From Bacteroidales bacterium (GTDB lineage: Bacteria; Bacteroidota; Bacteroidia; Bacteroidales; F082): a stretch of DNA of 64,000 nt. Under the pieces are notes generated by a model. It made no database searches. It saw only the letters and a program-made list of their open reading frames with translations, and was not told the DNA's origin. Shown here piece by piece: positions 49,448-58,239 of this stretch (the first letter of the stretch is position 1; the number at the start of each line of letters is the position of its first letter). Made by a program: the position numbers and the translations under genes. Where the stretch lies: positions 1 to 64,000 of the forward strand of contig JASBYY010000012.1 of assembly GCA_029983675.1 (NCBI GenBank). The letters are read 5' to 3'.

Positions 49448-51154
49448 ATGTCTGATTTTCTAGAGTTTCGCGATGCCAAATGCCGGGATTGTTACAAATG
49501 TCTGCGCGAGTGTCCGGTGAAGGCTATCGATGTGAAAAACCATCAGGCCAAGATCATCGAAGACCGTTGCATTTTATGTGGCCATTGCACATTGGCGTGT
49601 CCGCAGAATGCGAAGGTTGTCCATAGCGAACTGGACGATGTGAAGCGTCTGCTGGATAGCGGCCAACGGGTTGTGGCGAGCGTTGCACCCTCTTTCATTT
49701 CCAGTTTTGGCGTGAAGGATTTCACCATTTTCAAGATCGCGCTGGCAAAGTTAGGCTTTGCCGATGCTGAAGAAACGGCAATTGGCGCTCAGGCAGTGGT
49801 CAAGGAATACAAGCGTTTGCTGGCAACGGGTGAGTTTGAGAATTTCATCACTTCGGCATGTCCGGCAGCTTGCCGCATGATCCAAGAGTACTATCCGAAA
49901 GCATTGAAATACCTTGCCCCTGTCGATTCGCCCATGGTGGCCCACGCCAAGCTGATCCGCAAGTGTGACCCTGAAGTCAAAATTGTATTCATTGGCCCTT
50001 GCATTGCCAAGAAACGTGAGGCGGTGGAATGTGAGCTTGTTGAGAATGTGCTGACATTTGAGGATTTGCAACTTTTCTTTGAGGAGCGTAACATCAAGCT
50101 CGAAGAGATTTCGGAACTTCGCTTTGATCAAAAAGGAGGAGCGGCCAATCTCGCGAAATCATTTCCCATCAACCACGGCATCATCAATTCGTTCGATGTC
50201 TTGCCAAAAGGATATGAATACATTCCTGTTGATGGCCCGAAACGTTGTAGCGAAGCCCTCGAAAACATCGAGTTCTTATCGCACGTATTTCTGGAAATCA
50301 ATATTTGCGAGAATGCATGTGTTGCAGGTCCGTGTGCGCTTCAGGTGAAAGGTGGTAGTGTCAAGGCCATGTCCGACATCCGGAAATATGTGCGCCGCGA
50401 AAGGGAAATGCTTCCTTCGGCAGAGGATACTCCGTTGGAAGTGAACCTGTTTGCTTCTTACCCGCGTATTCGTAGCCATAGTATTGCAGCCCCGGAACGC
50501 GACATCGAAGCGATATTGCACCGTACAGGGAAGATGAACCGTGCCGACGAGCTCAACTGCGGCGCCTGCGGCTATAGCACCTGTCGTGACAAGGCGTGGG
50601 CGGTGTACAATGGATATGCCGATGTGGAGATTTGCCTGCCATATATGCGGCAGCGTGCCGAATCGCTTTCGTATGAAATCATACAGAAGAGCCAGGAAGG
50701 CGTTATCGTTCTCGATGCCGATATGAATATTGTCGAAGTCAACAACAAGGCCAAGGAGCTCCTCGCCATCGATGCGGCGGATGTGAAGGGACGGCCTGCC
50801 ATCGACTATTTCAAGCCCATCGATTTTATGAACGCATATAGCCAGAAACGCCATGTGCTGGTCAAGGACATGTTTATTCCTACCACGATGAAGCATGTGG
50901 ATATCTCTATCAACTATCTTGAAGGACAGGATGTGTTGTTTGGCGTTCTCAAAGATGTGACCGATGTGATTCAGTTTGATAAGGAAATCATGAAAGTCAA
51001 GATGGAAACGCTGGCGACCACCGATGAGGTCATCAAGAAACAAATGCGTGTGGCACAGGAAATCGCATCGCTTTTGGGCGAAACGACAGCCGAAACCAAA
51101 GTGGCCCTGCTGAAATTGAAAAAAACCCTGACATCGGAGCAAAATGGACAATAA
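49448..51154 (+). CDS. [FeFe] hydrogenase of sensory type (HydS-like) with C-terminal PAS domain
   Basis: A 568-residue protein. Domains: two [4Fe-4S] sites (CRDCYKCLRECPVKAI, CILCGHCTLACPQNAK), the H-cluster domain (about 75-345), a further Fe-S motif CGACGYSTC (about 372) as in group C hydrogenases, a PAS domain (about 408-520: SQEGVIVLDADMNIVEVNNKAKELL) and a coiled end. H-cluster motifs are TSACPAAC, IGPCIAKKRE and CENACVAGPC; in the first, Ala replaces the Cys that serves proton transfer in catalytic enzymes (TSCCP), as in other sensory hydrogenases, so turnover should be low. It probably senses H2 or redox state and signals through the PAS region to the phosphatase encoded next, which overlaps by 11 bases. 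Confidence 0.9.
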   Translation: MSDFLEFRDAKCRDCYKCLRECPVKAIDVKNHQAKIIEDRCILCGHCTLACPQNAKVVHSELDDVKRLLDSGQRVVASVAPSFISSFGVKDFTIFKIALAKLGFADAEETAIGAQAVVKEYKRLLATGEFENFITSACPAACRMIQEYYPKALKYLAPVDSPMVAHAKLIRKCDPEVKIVFIGPCIAKKREAVECELVENVLTFEDLQLFFEERNIKLEEISELRFDQKGGAANLAKSFPINHGIINSFDVLPKGYEYIPVDGPKRCSEALENIEFLSHVFLEINICENACVAGPCALQVKGGSVKAMSDIRKYVRREREMLPSAEDTPLEVNLFASYPRIRSHSIAAPERDIEAILHRTGKMNRADELNCGACGYSTCRDKAWAVYNGYADVEICLPYMRQRAESLSYEIIQKSQEGVIVLDADMNIVEVNNKAKELLAIDAADVKGRPAIDYFKPIDFMNAYSQKRHVLVKDMFIPTTMKHVDISINYLEGQDVLFGVLKDVTDVIQFDKEIMKVKMETLATTDEVIKKQMRVAQEIASLLGETTAETKVALLKLKKTLTSEQNGQ

Positions 51155-52316
51155 GCAGGAGTATTGCATCGAGTATGGCTATACCTCGCTGAATCATGTC
51201 GGCGAGGAGTTGTGCGGTGATAATGTTGCTTGTAGCGTCAATGGCGATTACACTACCTTGGTGCTTGCCGATGGCTTGGGAAGTGGCGTAAAAGCCAATA
51301 TCCTCTCCATGCTGACCTCTAAGATTCTGTGCACCATGGCTTCCAATGATATTGATGTGAACGAATGTGTGGAGACCGTCATTCAGACTTTGCCGGTGTG
51401 TAAGGAAAGGGGAGTGGCCTATTCCACGTTCTCTCTTATTCACATTAGTAATAAGGGGGAGGGCTACCTTTTTGAGTTTGACAATCCGCAAGCCATTTTG
51501 TACCATCGCGGAAAATGCAGCAACATGAAGCGCAACCTGTTGCATGTCTATGATAAAAAGGTGTATAAGACCGACCTTCATCTCGAAGAGGATGATATCC
51601 TACTGGTGATGTCGGACGGCACCATTCATGCCGGTATCGGACAAATATTGAATTTTGGCTGGGACAGACCTCAAATCATGCAGCATCTTGACGAAAACGT
51701 TAAGCCGGGCATGTCAGCACGCGCCGTAGCCTGTCTGCTTGACGCCGCCTGCAACGACCTGTATCTCGACAAACCGGGCGATGATACTACGGTTGCCGCC
51801 GTTAAGTTGCGCAAACGCATCGATGTCAATATCATGGTCGGACCGCCTGTTGACAAGGAGAAGGACAGCCTCTACGTGGAACGTTTCTTGGAAGGCGACA
51901 CGAAAAAAATCGTCTGCGGCGGCACCAGTTCCATCATCGTGGCACGTTACCTCAATACCGAAGTGAAAACCAGCTTCGATTTTCCCGACCGTGATGTGCC
52001 GCCTATCGGTTTTATAAAGGGAATCGACCTCGCCACCGAAGGAGTGCTGACATTAAGACGGTTGTTGGAATTATCAAATAAATATCTGTCAATCACAGAT
52101 TTAACACCAAAAGTGTTTACAAAAAAAGATGGAGCTTCGCTACTTGCGGATTTCCTGTTTGAAAGAGCTACACACATCACGTTTTTTGTAGGTCAAAGTG
52201 TCAATGTGGCCCATCAGGGGCTGCCTATAGATACAACGATGAAGTTGAAGCTCGTTGAAAGAATTGCAGAAAACTTGCGAAAAATGGGCAAGACTGTCAC
52301 ATTGTTTTACAATTAA
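51144..52316 (+). CDS. SpoIIE-type PP2C phosphatase with extra C-terminal domain
   Basis: A 390-residue protein. Residues about 5-225 form a PP2C/SpoIIE phosphatase: GEELCGDNVACS, LVLADGLGSGVKANILSMLTSKIL and the acidic metal sites in LLVMSDGTIHAG and KPGDDTTVAAVKL. The remainder (about 230-390) begins VNIMVGPPVDKEKDSLYVERFLEGDTKKIVCGGTSS and has no assigned domain that I recognise. It dephosphorylates a Ser/Thr-phosphoprotein; the substrate is not in the window. It overlaps the sensory hydrogenase by 11 bases and precedes the catalytic-type hydrogenase by 11, so the gene order itself proposes H2 sensing that controls a phosphatase. Confidence 0.88.
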   Translation: MDNKQEYCIEYGYTSLNHVGEELCGDNVACSVNGDYTTLVLADGLGSGVKANILSMLTSKILCTMASNDIDVNECVETVIQTLPVCKERGVAYSTFSLIHISNKGEGYLFEFDNPQAILYHRGKCSNMKRNLLHVYDKKVYKTDLHLEEDDILLVMSDGTIHAGIGQILNFGWDRPQIMQHLDENVKPGMSARAVACLLDAACNDLYLDKPGDDTTVAAVKLRKRIDVNIMVGPPVDKEKDSLYVERFLEGDTKKIVCGGTSSIIVARYLNTEVKTSFDFPDRDVPPIGFIKGIDLATEGVLTLRRLLELSNKYLSITDLTPKVFTKKDGASLLADFLFERATHITFFVGQSVNVAHQGLPIDTTMKLKLVERIAENLRKMGKTVTLFYN

Positions 52317-52327
52317 AAAATACGATA

Positions 52328-53770
52328 ATGAATTCATCAAGAGTATTCGATACTAATGTTCAGCTCATCAAGTACAAAGTATTGAAAGAAATCATCCGAC
52401 GCGCTTACGAAGGCGGCTTGGATGACGCTTATTACGAGATCCCCAGGTTGATCAGTCCGGGTCCGAAAGCGGAACTGCGTTGTTGTATCTATAAGGAGCG
52501 TGCCATTATTCAGGATAGAATCAAGATGGCGATGGGTGGCAATAATGACAATCCTAATGTGATTGAAGTCATTGATATTGCTTGTGACGAATGTCCTATC
52601 GACGGTATCTATGTCACACCGGCTTGTCGCGGTTGTATTGTGCATAATTGCAAGGAGGTTTGCCCGCGCGATGCCATCACCATTGTGGACAAACACGCCA
52701 CGGTGGATAAGGACAAATGCATCGAATGCGGCAAATGCACCAAGGCGTGTCCGTATTCTGCAATCATTCTGCAACATCGCCCTTGTATGGTGAGCTGCAA
52801 GGTGAAAGCCATCACCATTGACGAAAACAAAAAAGCCAAGATCAACAACGACAAGTGTATCTCCTGCGGAGCTTGTGTTTACAAGTGTCCTTTTGGTGCC
52901 ATTACCGACAAGTCGTTGGTGCTCAACATCATCGACATCCTGAAAAAGTCGGAGAACAATACGAAGTACAAGGTTTATGCTGTTGTTGCACCGGCCATCG
53001 TGAGCCAATGCCGTTTTGGACGGGTTACACAGGTAGTGACAGCCATCAAGATGCTGGGATTCTATCAGGTGGTGGAGGCGGCATTAGGAGCTGACATTAC
53101 CTTGTATCACGAAGCGAAGGAATGGGATGAGAAACGGCTGATGACTACGTCTTGCTGCCCATCGTTTGTATCGTTTGTGGAGAAAAACTTCCCCGAACTG
53201 ACAAAATACGTTTCAAGTTCGGTTTCTCCAATGATAACAACCGCCCGTCTGATCAAACATTCCGATCCTACGGCCAAAGTTGTTTTCATTGGTCCTTGCA
53301 GTTCGAAGAAGATGGAATTCCGCTTGGAGAAAACAGGTGGGGCCATCGATAGTGTCATGTCGTTCGAGGAGTTGCAAGCTTTTGTCGATGCGCGCAATAT
53401 CGACACGACGGAACTGGAAGATTCTGAGTTGAACAACGCATCCTATTACGGTCGCATATTTGCCAAGTCGGGTGGTATTACGAAAGGTATCACCGATGTG
53501 GCGGCTACCCTTGGAGTGGAAGGTCTTAACCCTATTGTCATGAATGGCATCGAGGAATGCAGGGCGGCGCTGCTTCGGCTTCGCAGCAACAGGGCCACGG
53601 AGAATTTCTTTGAAGGTATGGCTTGCGAGGGCGGTTGCTTAAATGGCCCGCTTTGCATCACGCATAGTCCGCGCAATGTGGTCGATGTGGATAAATATGG
53701 CAATGAGGCCAAAGAGAAGACCATCTTTAATTCTGTGAAACTTTACGATTTGACCAATGAGAAAGAGTGA
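52328..53770 (+). CDS. Catalytic-type [FeFe] hydrogenase (group B-like)
   Basis: A 480-residue hydrogenase. A Cys-rich N-terminal region (about 85-200) carries several [4Fe-4S] sites (CDECPIDG, ACRGCIVHNCKEVCPRDAI, CIECGKCTKACPYSAI, CISCGACVYKCPFGAI); the H-cluster domain has TTSCCPSFVSFVEKNFPEL, FIGPCSSKKMEF and FFEGMACEGGCLNGPLC, all four ligands and the proton-transfer Cys intact. The SCCPSF form of motif 1 marks group B enzymes. It would evolve or oxidise H2 with ferredoxin as electron partner. It follows the phosphatase in the same transcription unit. The HydEFG maturases are not in the window. Confidence 0.92.
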   Translation: MNSSRVFDTNVQLIKYKVLKEIIRRAYEGGLDDAYYEIPRLISPGPKAELRCCIYKERAIIQDRIKMAMGGNNDNPNVIEVIDIACDECPIDGIYVTPACRGCIVHNCKEVCPRDAITIVDKHATVDKDKCIECGKCTKACPYSAIILQHRPCMVSCKVKAITIDENKKAKINNDKCISCGACVYKCPFGAITDKSLVLNIIDILKKSENNTKYKVYAVVAPAIVSQCRFGRVTQVVTAIKMLGFYQVVEAALGADITLYHEAKEWDEKRLMTTSCCPSFVSFVEKNFPELTKYVSSSVSPMITTARLIKHSDPTAKVVFIGPCSSKKMEFRLEKTGGAIDSVMSFEELQAFVDARNIDTTELEDSELNNASYYGRIFAKSGGITKGITDVAATLGVEGLNPIVMNGIEECRAALLRLRSNRATENFFEGMACEGGCLNGPLCITHSPRNVVDVDKYGNEAKEKTIFNSVKLYDLTNEKE

Positions 53771-53822
53771 CGCTCCGGCAGGACGTCATCCCGTTAGGTG
53801 AAGTCGTAATCGTTTTTTTTGT

Positions 53823-53830
53823 TAATTTTG
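53823..53830 (+). promoter_or_regulatory. -7 promoter element for nfnAB
   Basis: TAATTTTG, matching TAnnTTTG, 44 bases before the nfnAB ATG, allowing transcription apart from the hydrogenase genes. Confidence 0.6.
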
Positions 53831-53874
53831 CACATCTAACTTGCACATCAATCAAATTCATATAGTATATCATT

Positions 53875-56145
53875 ATGTTTGAAATTGTCGATAAAAAGGT
53901 ATTTGCAGCAGAAACATATCTGCTTGAAGTAAAAGCAGCTCGTTTGGCACAGTCTGCGCTTCCGGGACAGTTCCTAATCGTGAGAATGGAAGGTCGTTCT
54001 GAGCGTATTCCGTTAACCATTAGTGATTATAATAGAGAAAAAGGGACAGTGACCATTGTTCTCAAAGCTATTGGTGACTCGACGCGAAGGATGGTTCAGT
54101 TTGAGGTGGGCGAAAGTTTTGACGATGTGGTAGGTCCCTTGGGACGTCCTTCAGAGTTTGTCAATATGCCCATAGCCACACTCAAGGAAAAATCGTTTGT
54201 CTTTATTGGCGGCGGTGTGGGTATTGCTCCCATTTATCCGCAGGTGAAGTGGCTCTATGAGCACGGTGTCAAGGCGGATTGCATCATCGGCGCCCGCAGC
54301 AAGGATTTGCTGATTTTTGAAAAGGAATTGCAAAGCGTTAGTAATCTGTATGTAACCAGCGATGACGGATCTACGGGCCGTAAAGGGTTGGTTACCGACG
54401 TGTTGCGCGATTTGGTCGCCAACGGAAAGAAATACGACGAGGCGGTGGCCATTGGCCCCATGATCATGATGAAGTTTGCTTCGAAAACATGTCAGGAACT
54501 GGGCATTCGTTGTACAGTGTCGCTGAACTCCGTCATGGTGGATGGCACGGGCATGTGTGGAGCTTGCCGTGTGACCGTAGCGGGAAAAACCAAGTTTACA
54601 TGCGTCGATGGTCCCGAGTTCTTAGGTTCGGAAATCGACTTCGACGAGGCCATGAAACGACAGAGCATGTATAATGATGTGCGGACACGCAAGCAGCTGG
54701 AAGCAGCCGAGAAGGCTGAAGGACACCAATGCCATGTCGGGGGCATCACGGAAGAAACGTTCGATAAGAAACACCGTGTCCCGATTCTCGAACAGAAGCC
54801 CGAAGTGCGTGCGCGTAATTTTGACGAAGTGTGTCTGGGTTATTCTGCTGACGAGGCTATGCTCGAAGCCCGGCGTTGTCTGCAATGCAAAAGGCCGCAG
54901 TGCGTGGAGAGCTGTCCCGTCAGCATCCGCATTCCCGATTTTATCCATGCTGTGGCAGAAGGAAAATTCGATGTGGCAGGTGAAATTATCAGCCGCGATT
55001 CGGCGCTGCCAGCCGTGTGCGGACGTGTTTGTCCTCAAGAATCGCAGTGTGAAGGCAGTTGTGTGATGGGCAAGAAGTTTGAACCTGTCGCCATCGGTAA
55101 GCTGGAACGTTTTGTCGGCGATTGGATGATTCAAAACAATGTCTCGTATGGCAAGAAAGTCGAGCCAAACGGACATAAAGTGGCTGTGATAGGTAGTGGT
55201 CCTTCCGGATTGACCTGTGCAAAGGACTTGTTGTCGATGGGTTACGATGTTACGGTATTTGAGGCTTTGCATGAATACGGCGGCGTGTTGACCTACGGTA
55301 TTCCTTCGTTCCGTCTGCCCAAAGACACGGTAGTGAAGCACGAAGTCAGTCAGATAGCCCGTCTTGGCGCTCATTTTGAAAAAGATGTCGTCATCGGTCG
55401 CACGGTCACCATCGACAACCTGTTGGATAAGGAAGGCTTCGATGCGGTGTTTGTCGGTACGGGCGCTGGCAATCCGAAGTTCATGGATATTCCGGGAGAA
55501 AACAGTTGCGGTGTGGTCTCGGCTAACGAGTTCCTGACACGCAACAACTTGTTGTTTGCCTATAAGGAAGGCTATGAAACGCCTAACTTTGTTGGAAGCC
55601 GTGTGGCGGTGGTCGGCGGTGGCAATGTGGCCATGGATGCGGCGCGTACCGCTTTGCGTCTCGGATCGGAAGTGCACGTTGTGTATCGCCGTTCCGAACA
55701 GGAATTGCCTGCCCGTGTCGAAGAGGTTCACCATGCCAAGGAAGAGGGCGTGCAGTTTAACTTGCTGTGCAATCCCATAGAAATCCTCGCCGATGAAAAA
55801 GGCTGGGTAAATGGCATACGTTGTGTCAGAATGGAACTCGGAGCACCTGATGAGTCGGGCAGAAGATCGCCTGTGGTCGTCCCCGGTTCGGAGTTTGTCA
55901 TCGATGTCGATATGGTCATCATGTCGTTGGGAACATCGCCCAATCCATTGATTGGAAGCACTACCGAAGGTCTTGACCTGAACCGTAAGGGTTGTATTGT
56001 CGCTGACGATTTTGGACAGACTTCACGCAAGGGCATCTTTGCCGGTGGCGATGCCGTGAGTGGTGCCGCAACCGTGATTCTGGCTATGGGAGCGGGAAAG
56101 AAAGCCGCCAAAGCCATTGACGAATATATTAAAGGACTGAAATAA
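53875..56145 (+). CDS. NADH-dependent reduced ferredoxin:NADP+ oxidoreductase, NfnA-NfnB fusion
   Basis: A 756-residue fusion of the two Nfn subunits. Residues 1-280 are NfnA (PyrK/DHOD-B-like): FAD-binding RIPLTISDYN, NAD-binding FIGGGVGIAPIYPQVK and a [2Fe-2S] site VDGTGMCGACRV with a nearby Asp and a later Cys. Residues about 300-756 are NfnB (GltD-like): CLQCKRPQCVESCPVSI and CGRVCPQESQCEGSC for two [4Fe-4S] clusters, AVIGSGPSGLTCAKDL for FAD, and AVVGGGNVAMDAARTALRLG for NADPH. It bifurcates electrons between NADPH, NAD+ and ferredoxin. It also carries alternative names such as sulfide dehydrogenase or glutamate synthase-like. It follows the hydrogenase with its own promoter, and a strong terminator ends it. 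Confidence 0.92.
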   Translation: MFEIVDKKVFAAETYLLEVKAARLAQSALPGQFLIVRMEGRSERIPLTISDYNREKGTVTIVLKAIGDSTRRMVQFEVGESFDDVVGPLGRPSEFVNMPIATLKEKSFVFIGGGVGIAPIYPQVKWLYEHGVKADCIIGARSKDLLIFEKELQSVSNLYVTSDDGSTGRKGLVTDVLRDLVANGKKYDEAVAIGPMIMMKFASKTCQELGIRCTVSLNSVMVDGTGMCGACRVTVAGKTKFTCVDGPEFLGSEIDFDEAMKRQSMYNDVRTRKQLEAAEKAEGHQCHVGGITEETFDKKHRVPILEQKPEVRARNFDEVCLGYSADEAMLEARRCLQCKRPQCVESCPVSIRIPDFIHAVAEGKFDVAGEIISRDSALPAVCGRVCPQESQCEGSCVMGKKFEPVAIGKLERFVGDWMIQNNVSYGKKVEPNGHKVAVIGSGPSGLTCAKDLLSMGYDVTVFEALHEYGGVLTYGIPSFRLPKDTVVKHEVSQIARLGAHFEKDVVIGRTVTIDNLLDKEGFDAVFVGTGAGNPKFMDIPGENSCGVVSANEFLTRNNLLFAYKEGYETPNFVGSRVAVVGGGNVAMDAARTALRLGSEVHVVYRRSEQELPARVEEVHHAKEEGVQFNLLCNPIEILADEKGWVNGIRCVRMELGAPDESGRRSPVVVPGSEFVIDVDMVIMSLGTSPNPLIGSTTEGLDLNRKGCIVADDFGQTSRKGIFAGGDAVSGAATVILAMGAGKKAAKAIDEYIKGLK

Positions 56146-56185
56146 TCTTGACGATTATCTATTTTTAGTTTTTGAAATAGTTACT

Positions 56186-56218
56186 AAAAACCGCTTCTGT
56201 TTTCAGGGGCGGTTTTTT
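56186..56218. terminator. Bidirectional intrinsic terminator
   Basis: AAAAACCGCTTCTG pairs with CAGGGGCGGTTTTT (with two G-T pairs) around a four-base loop. It can end nfnAB (plus) and the small minus-strand gene at 56218-56517. Confidence 0.85.
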
Positions 56219-56517
56219 CATTCCTTGATCTCTACATAAAACACGGTAGGGTCGTCGTCTTCGCAAAACGATTCGTCGGTGTAATACTGTCCGGGCTTGT
56301 CGTCGTCTTGAAAGAGGATCAACGTCACTTTGTTGAACGGAATGGGCTGGCCTTTTTCGCTGTATTGCTGGACATCAGTCTCGGTGAGACCTTCTATTTT
56401 CATCATTTTCAGCATCATGGCCAGGTCGAGGTTGACGTTCAAAAGGTCTTGCTTCCATTCGATGCTGATGACCGCCGTGGTGTATAACCTGAACTTTTTG
56501 ACTTCTATTTTCTTCAT
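56218..56517 (-). CDS. Hypothetical acidic protein
   Basis: A 99-residue protein without signal peptide or membrane segment: it begins MKKIEVKKFRLYTTAVISIEW and is then acidic (FQDDDKPGQYYTDESFCEDDDPTVFYVEIKE). I do not recognise the family. It is convergent with nfnAB and its stop touches the shared terminator. It has no operon partner; an imperfect promoter element (CATCTTTG) lies upstream. The reading frame is believable by length and position but nothing more can be said about its role. Confidence 0.55.
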   Translation of the reverse strand: MKKIEVKKFRLYTTAVISIEWKQDLLNVNLDLAMMLKMMKIEGLTETDVQQYSEKGQPIPFNKVTLILFQDDDKPGQYYTDESFCEDDDPTVFYVEIKE

Positions 56518-56618
56518 TTTCGTGTGGATTTTATCCCATGCAGGGCGTTTCTACGCTTCAAAGATGCGAAAAAATCAGTTTTGTGGGGGATTTTTTATCC
56601 GATGTCGTTCATTTTTCT

Positions 56619-56626
56619 TAGTTTTG
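56619..56626 (+). promoter_or_regulatory. -7 promoter element for the YwqK-type gene
   Basis: TAGTTTTG, matching TAnnTTTG, 15 bases upstream of the first ATG at 56642. Confidence 0.6.
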
Positions 56627-56641
56627 TCCGACTAAATCAAA

Positions 56642-57382
56642 ATGACCATGCGTAAATTCGTGTTTATTGTAGCTGCTTTCCTGATGTTGTCTGCATCGGG
56701 AACGTCCCAAACCATAGAATCGGTGAATGTGGCAACTAGCCCCGACGGTCCGTTTTCATTGACAAAGAATAATGGTAGCAGACCGGTCATTGTGGGGACT
56801 GTAGCGGAGGGTAAGAAAGACGGTCAGTGGATTGAGTATTTTGAAGGTGATAACTTCTTGCCAAACAGAATTGTACATTACGAAAAGGGGAAAAAGAACG
56901 GTCTTTACATTGAGATAGACAAGACGGGAGCCTTGGTGCGTAAAGCCGAGTACAAGGACAATGTCCTTCATGGCGAGGAATGTGCTTGGTACCGTGGCGG
57001 TAGGCTCTCGAAGATGAATACCTACAAAAACGGACAAATGCACGGCAATCAGGTGCTCTGTTATGAACGAGGCGGCAATCAGGAAGTGGCAAACTACAAG
57101 GAAGGTCGGCGCGACGGCTTGACGACTTGGTATGACGAGAACGGCAATAAATTGATGACCATCAATTATAAAGACGGAAGATTTGAAGGCAAGCAGGAAA
57201 CGTTTTATCCGAATGGCAACCTGAAGACCTCGAAGGAGTATCGAAATAATGTCCAGACGGGCGAGATGCGTGAGTATTATGAAAGCGGGGCATTGAGGCT
57301 GGTAACCAACTTTAAGAACGGTGCACCGCAAGGCAAGGCCAAGACTTACGAAGACACACAGGCTGACTCGCCCAAACCTTGA
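56642..57382 (+). CDS. Secreted YwqK/MORN-variant repeat protein
   Basis: A 246-residue protein with a signal peptide (MRKFVFIVAAFLMLSASGTSQ) followed by about seven MORN-like YwqK repeats of 20-24 residues: EGKKDGQWIEYF, KGKKNGLYIEID, KDNVLHGEECAW, KNGQMHGNQVLC, KEGRRDGLTTWY, KDGRFEGKQETF, RNNVQTGEMREYY, KNGAPQGKAKTY. The repeat is the one annotated as toxin-antitoxin YwqK antitoxin, but a stand-alone secreted copy is more likely a structural or binding protein. Two ATG codons (56642, 56648) serve equally; the second starts the signal peptide directly. Function unknown. Confidence 0.8.
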   Translation: MTMRKFVFIVAAFLMLSASGTSQTIESVNVATSPDGPFSLTKNNGSRPVIVGTVAEGKKDGQWIEYFEGDNFLPNRIVHYEKGKKNGLYIEIDKTGALVRKAEYKDNVLHGEECAWYRGGRLSKMNTYKNGQMHGNQVLCYERGGNQEVANYKEGRRDGLTTWYDENGNKLMTINYKDGRFEGKQETFYPNGNLKTSKEYRNNVQTGEMREYYESGALRLVTNFKNGAPQGKAKTYEDTQADSPKP

Positions 57383-57399
57383 GCGATGAACAATCAACA

Positions 57400-57429
57400 A
57401 AAAACGAGGTTTTACAGCCTCGTTTTTTT
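57400..57429 (+). terminator. Rho-independent terminator of the YwqK-type gene
   Basis: AAAAACGAGG pairs with CCTCGTTTTT around an 8-base loop, with two more T. It also lies just past the convergent thioesterase gene. Confidence 0.85.
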
Positions 57430-57433
57430 GTTG

Positions 57434-57907
57434 CTATAATCCGAAAGCAGCCTTTCCAGGATAATGAAACTTGTATTCGGCCACGGCTTGCGAATAGACG
57501 AAATAAGTCACATCGCCGGCCACACATAAAACACCGGCACCATCGAACAACTGTGTCTCAAACTTGTATTCATGGGGGCCACATTGTTCTTTCAGCCTTG
57601 CCGTAACAGTGATTTCGCCTTTGGGAATGAGCACAGGTTTCAAGAATTTCAGATCGATTTGCGATGTCACGCCGCTGCTGCCGAGCAATGTCGCTACCGC
57701 CCAAAACGCAACTTCGTCGAGCAAGGTGGTGCTGATGCCGCCGTGCAGCACGTTGTGGAAGCCCATGTAGTCGTCGTGCGGCATCCATCGGGCAATGACC
57801 TTGTCGCCTTCCATTTCAAAATCAAGTTTCAGTCCTATGGGATTGCGTGCGGAACAGCCGAAGCAATGGTGTTCTTCCAATTTGTTGTACGGATTGTTGA
57901 GTTTCAT
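57434..57907 (-). CDS. PaaI-family hotdog-fold thioesterase
   Basis: A 157-residue hotdog thioesterase: HHCFGCSARNPIGLKLDF, the signature NVLHGGISTTLLDEVAFWAV with the His-Gly-Gly loop and the catalytic acidic residue, and KFLKPVLIPKGEITVTARL. It hydrolyses acyl-CoA thioesters in the cytosol; the Cys pair near the N-terminus (CFGC) is common in this subgroup. It follows the YbjQ-type gene by 11 bases on the same strand, so they are co-transcribed. Substrate unknown. Confidence 0.88.
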   Translation of the reverse strand: MKLNNPYNKLEEHHCFGCSARNPIGLKLDFEMEGDKVIARWMPHDDYMGFHNVLHGGISTTLLDEVAFWAVATLLGSSGVTSQIDLKFLKPVLIPKGEITVTARLKEQCGPHEYKFETQLFDGAGVLCVAGDVTYFVYSQAVAEYKFHYPGKAAFGL

Positions 57908-57918
57908 GTCGTTGCGTT

Positions 57919-58239
57919 TTAGTCGGTTATCACAGCAGTACCTGAGGTGGAAATCATCAACATGCTGCCGCTGTTGCCCAGCACTTCGTAATCCACGTCC
58001 ACGCCGACAATGGCGTTGGCACCAAGTTGTTTGGCACGTTGTTCCATCTCGGCCATGGCTTGGCTACGCGCTTTGATCAGTTCGGCCTCGTAGGAAGCGG
58101 AGCGGCCTCCCACAAAGTCGCGGATATTGGCCATAAAGTCTTTTACAAAGTTCACGCCGGCAATCACTTCGCCAAAAACAATGCCTTTGTATTCCAAAAT
58201 CTGTTTGCCCTCAATGCGGGGCGTGGTGGTGATAATCAT
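57919..58239 (-). CDS. YbjQ/UPF0145 family protein
   Basis: A 106-residue protein with the UPF0145 (YbjQ) pattern: IEGKQILEYKGIVFGEVIAGVNFVKDFMANIRDFVGGRSASYEAELIKARSQAMAEMEQRAKQLGANAIVGVDVDYEVLG and a C-terminal MISTSGTAVIT. The family is described as heavy-metal-binding or pentameric and of unknown function. A near-consensus promoter (TTACTTTG) sits upstream. It heads a two-gene unit with the PaaI thioesterase. Confidence 0.88.
   Translation of the reverse strand: MIITTTPRIEGKQILEYKGIVFGEVIAGVNFVKDFMANIRDFVGGRSASYEAELIKARSQAMAEMEQRAKQLGANAIVGVDVDYEVLGNSGSMLMISTSGTAVITD

Noticed and set aside
52328..53770. Fe-S rich protein as a simple ferredoxin or CO dehydrogenase subunit
   Set aside because: All three H-cluster motifs are present with the needed Cys, so hydrogenase is the better call.
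53771..53822. GACGCTCCGGCAGGACGTC as a terminator of the hydrogenase genes
   Set aside because: The pairing is short and has a bulge; there is a T-run only 30 bases later, next to the nfn promoter.
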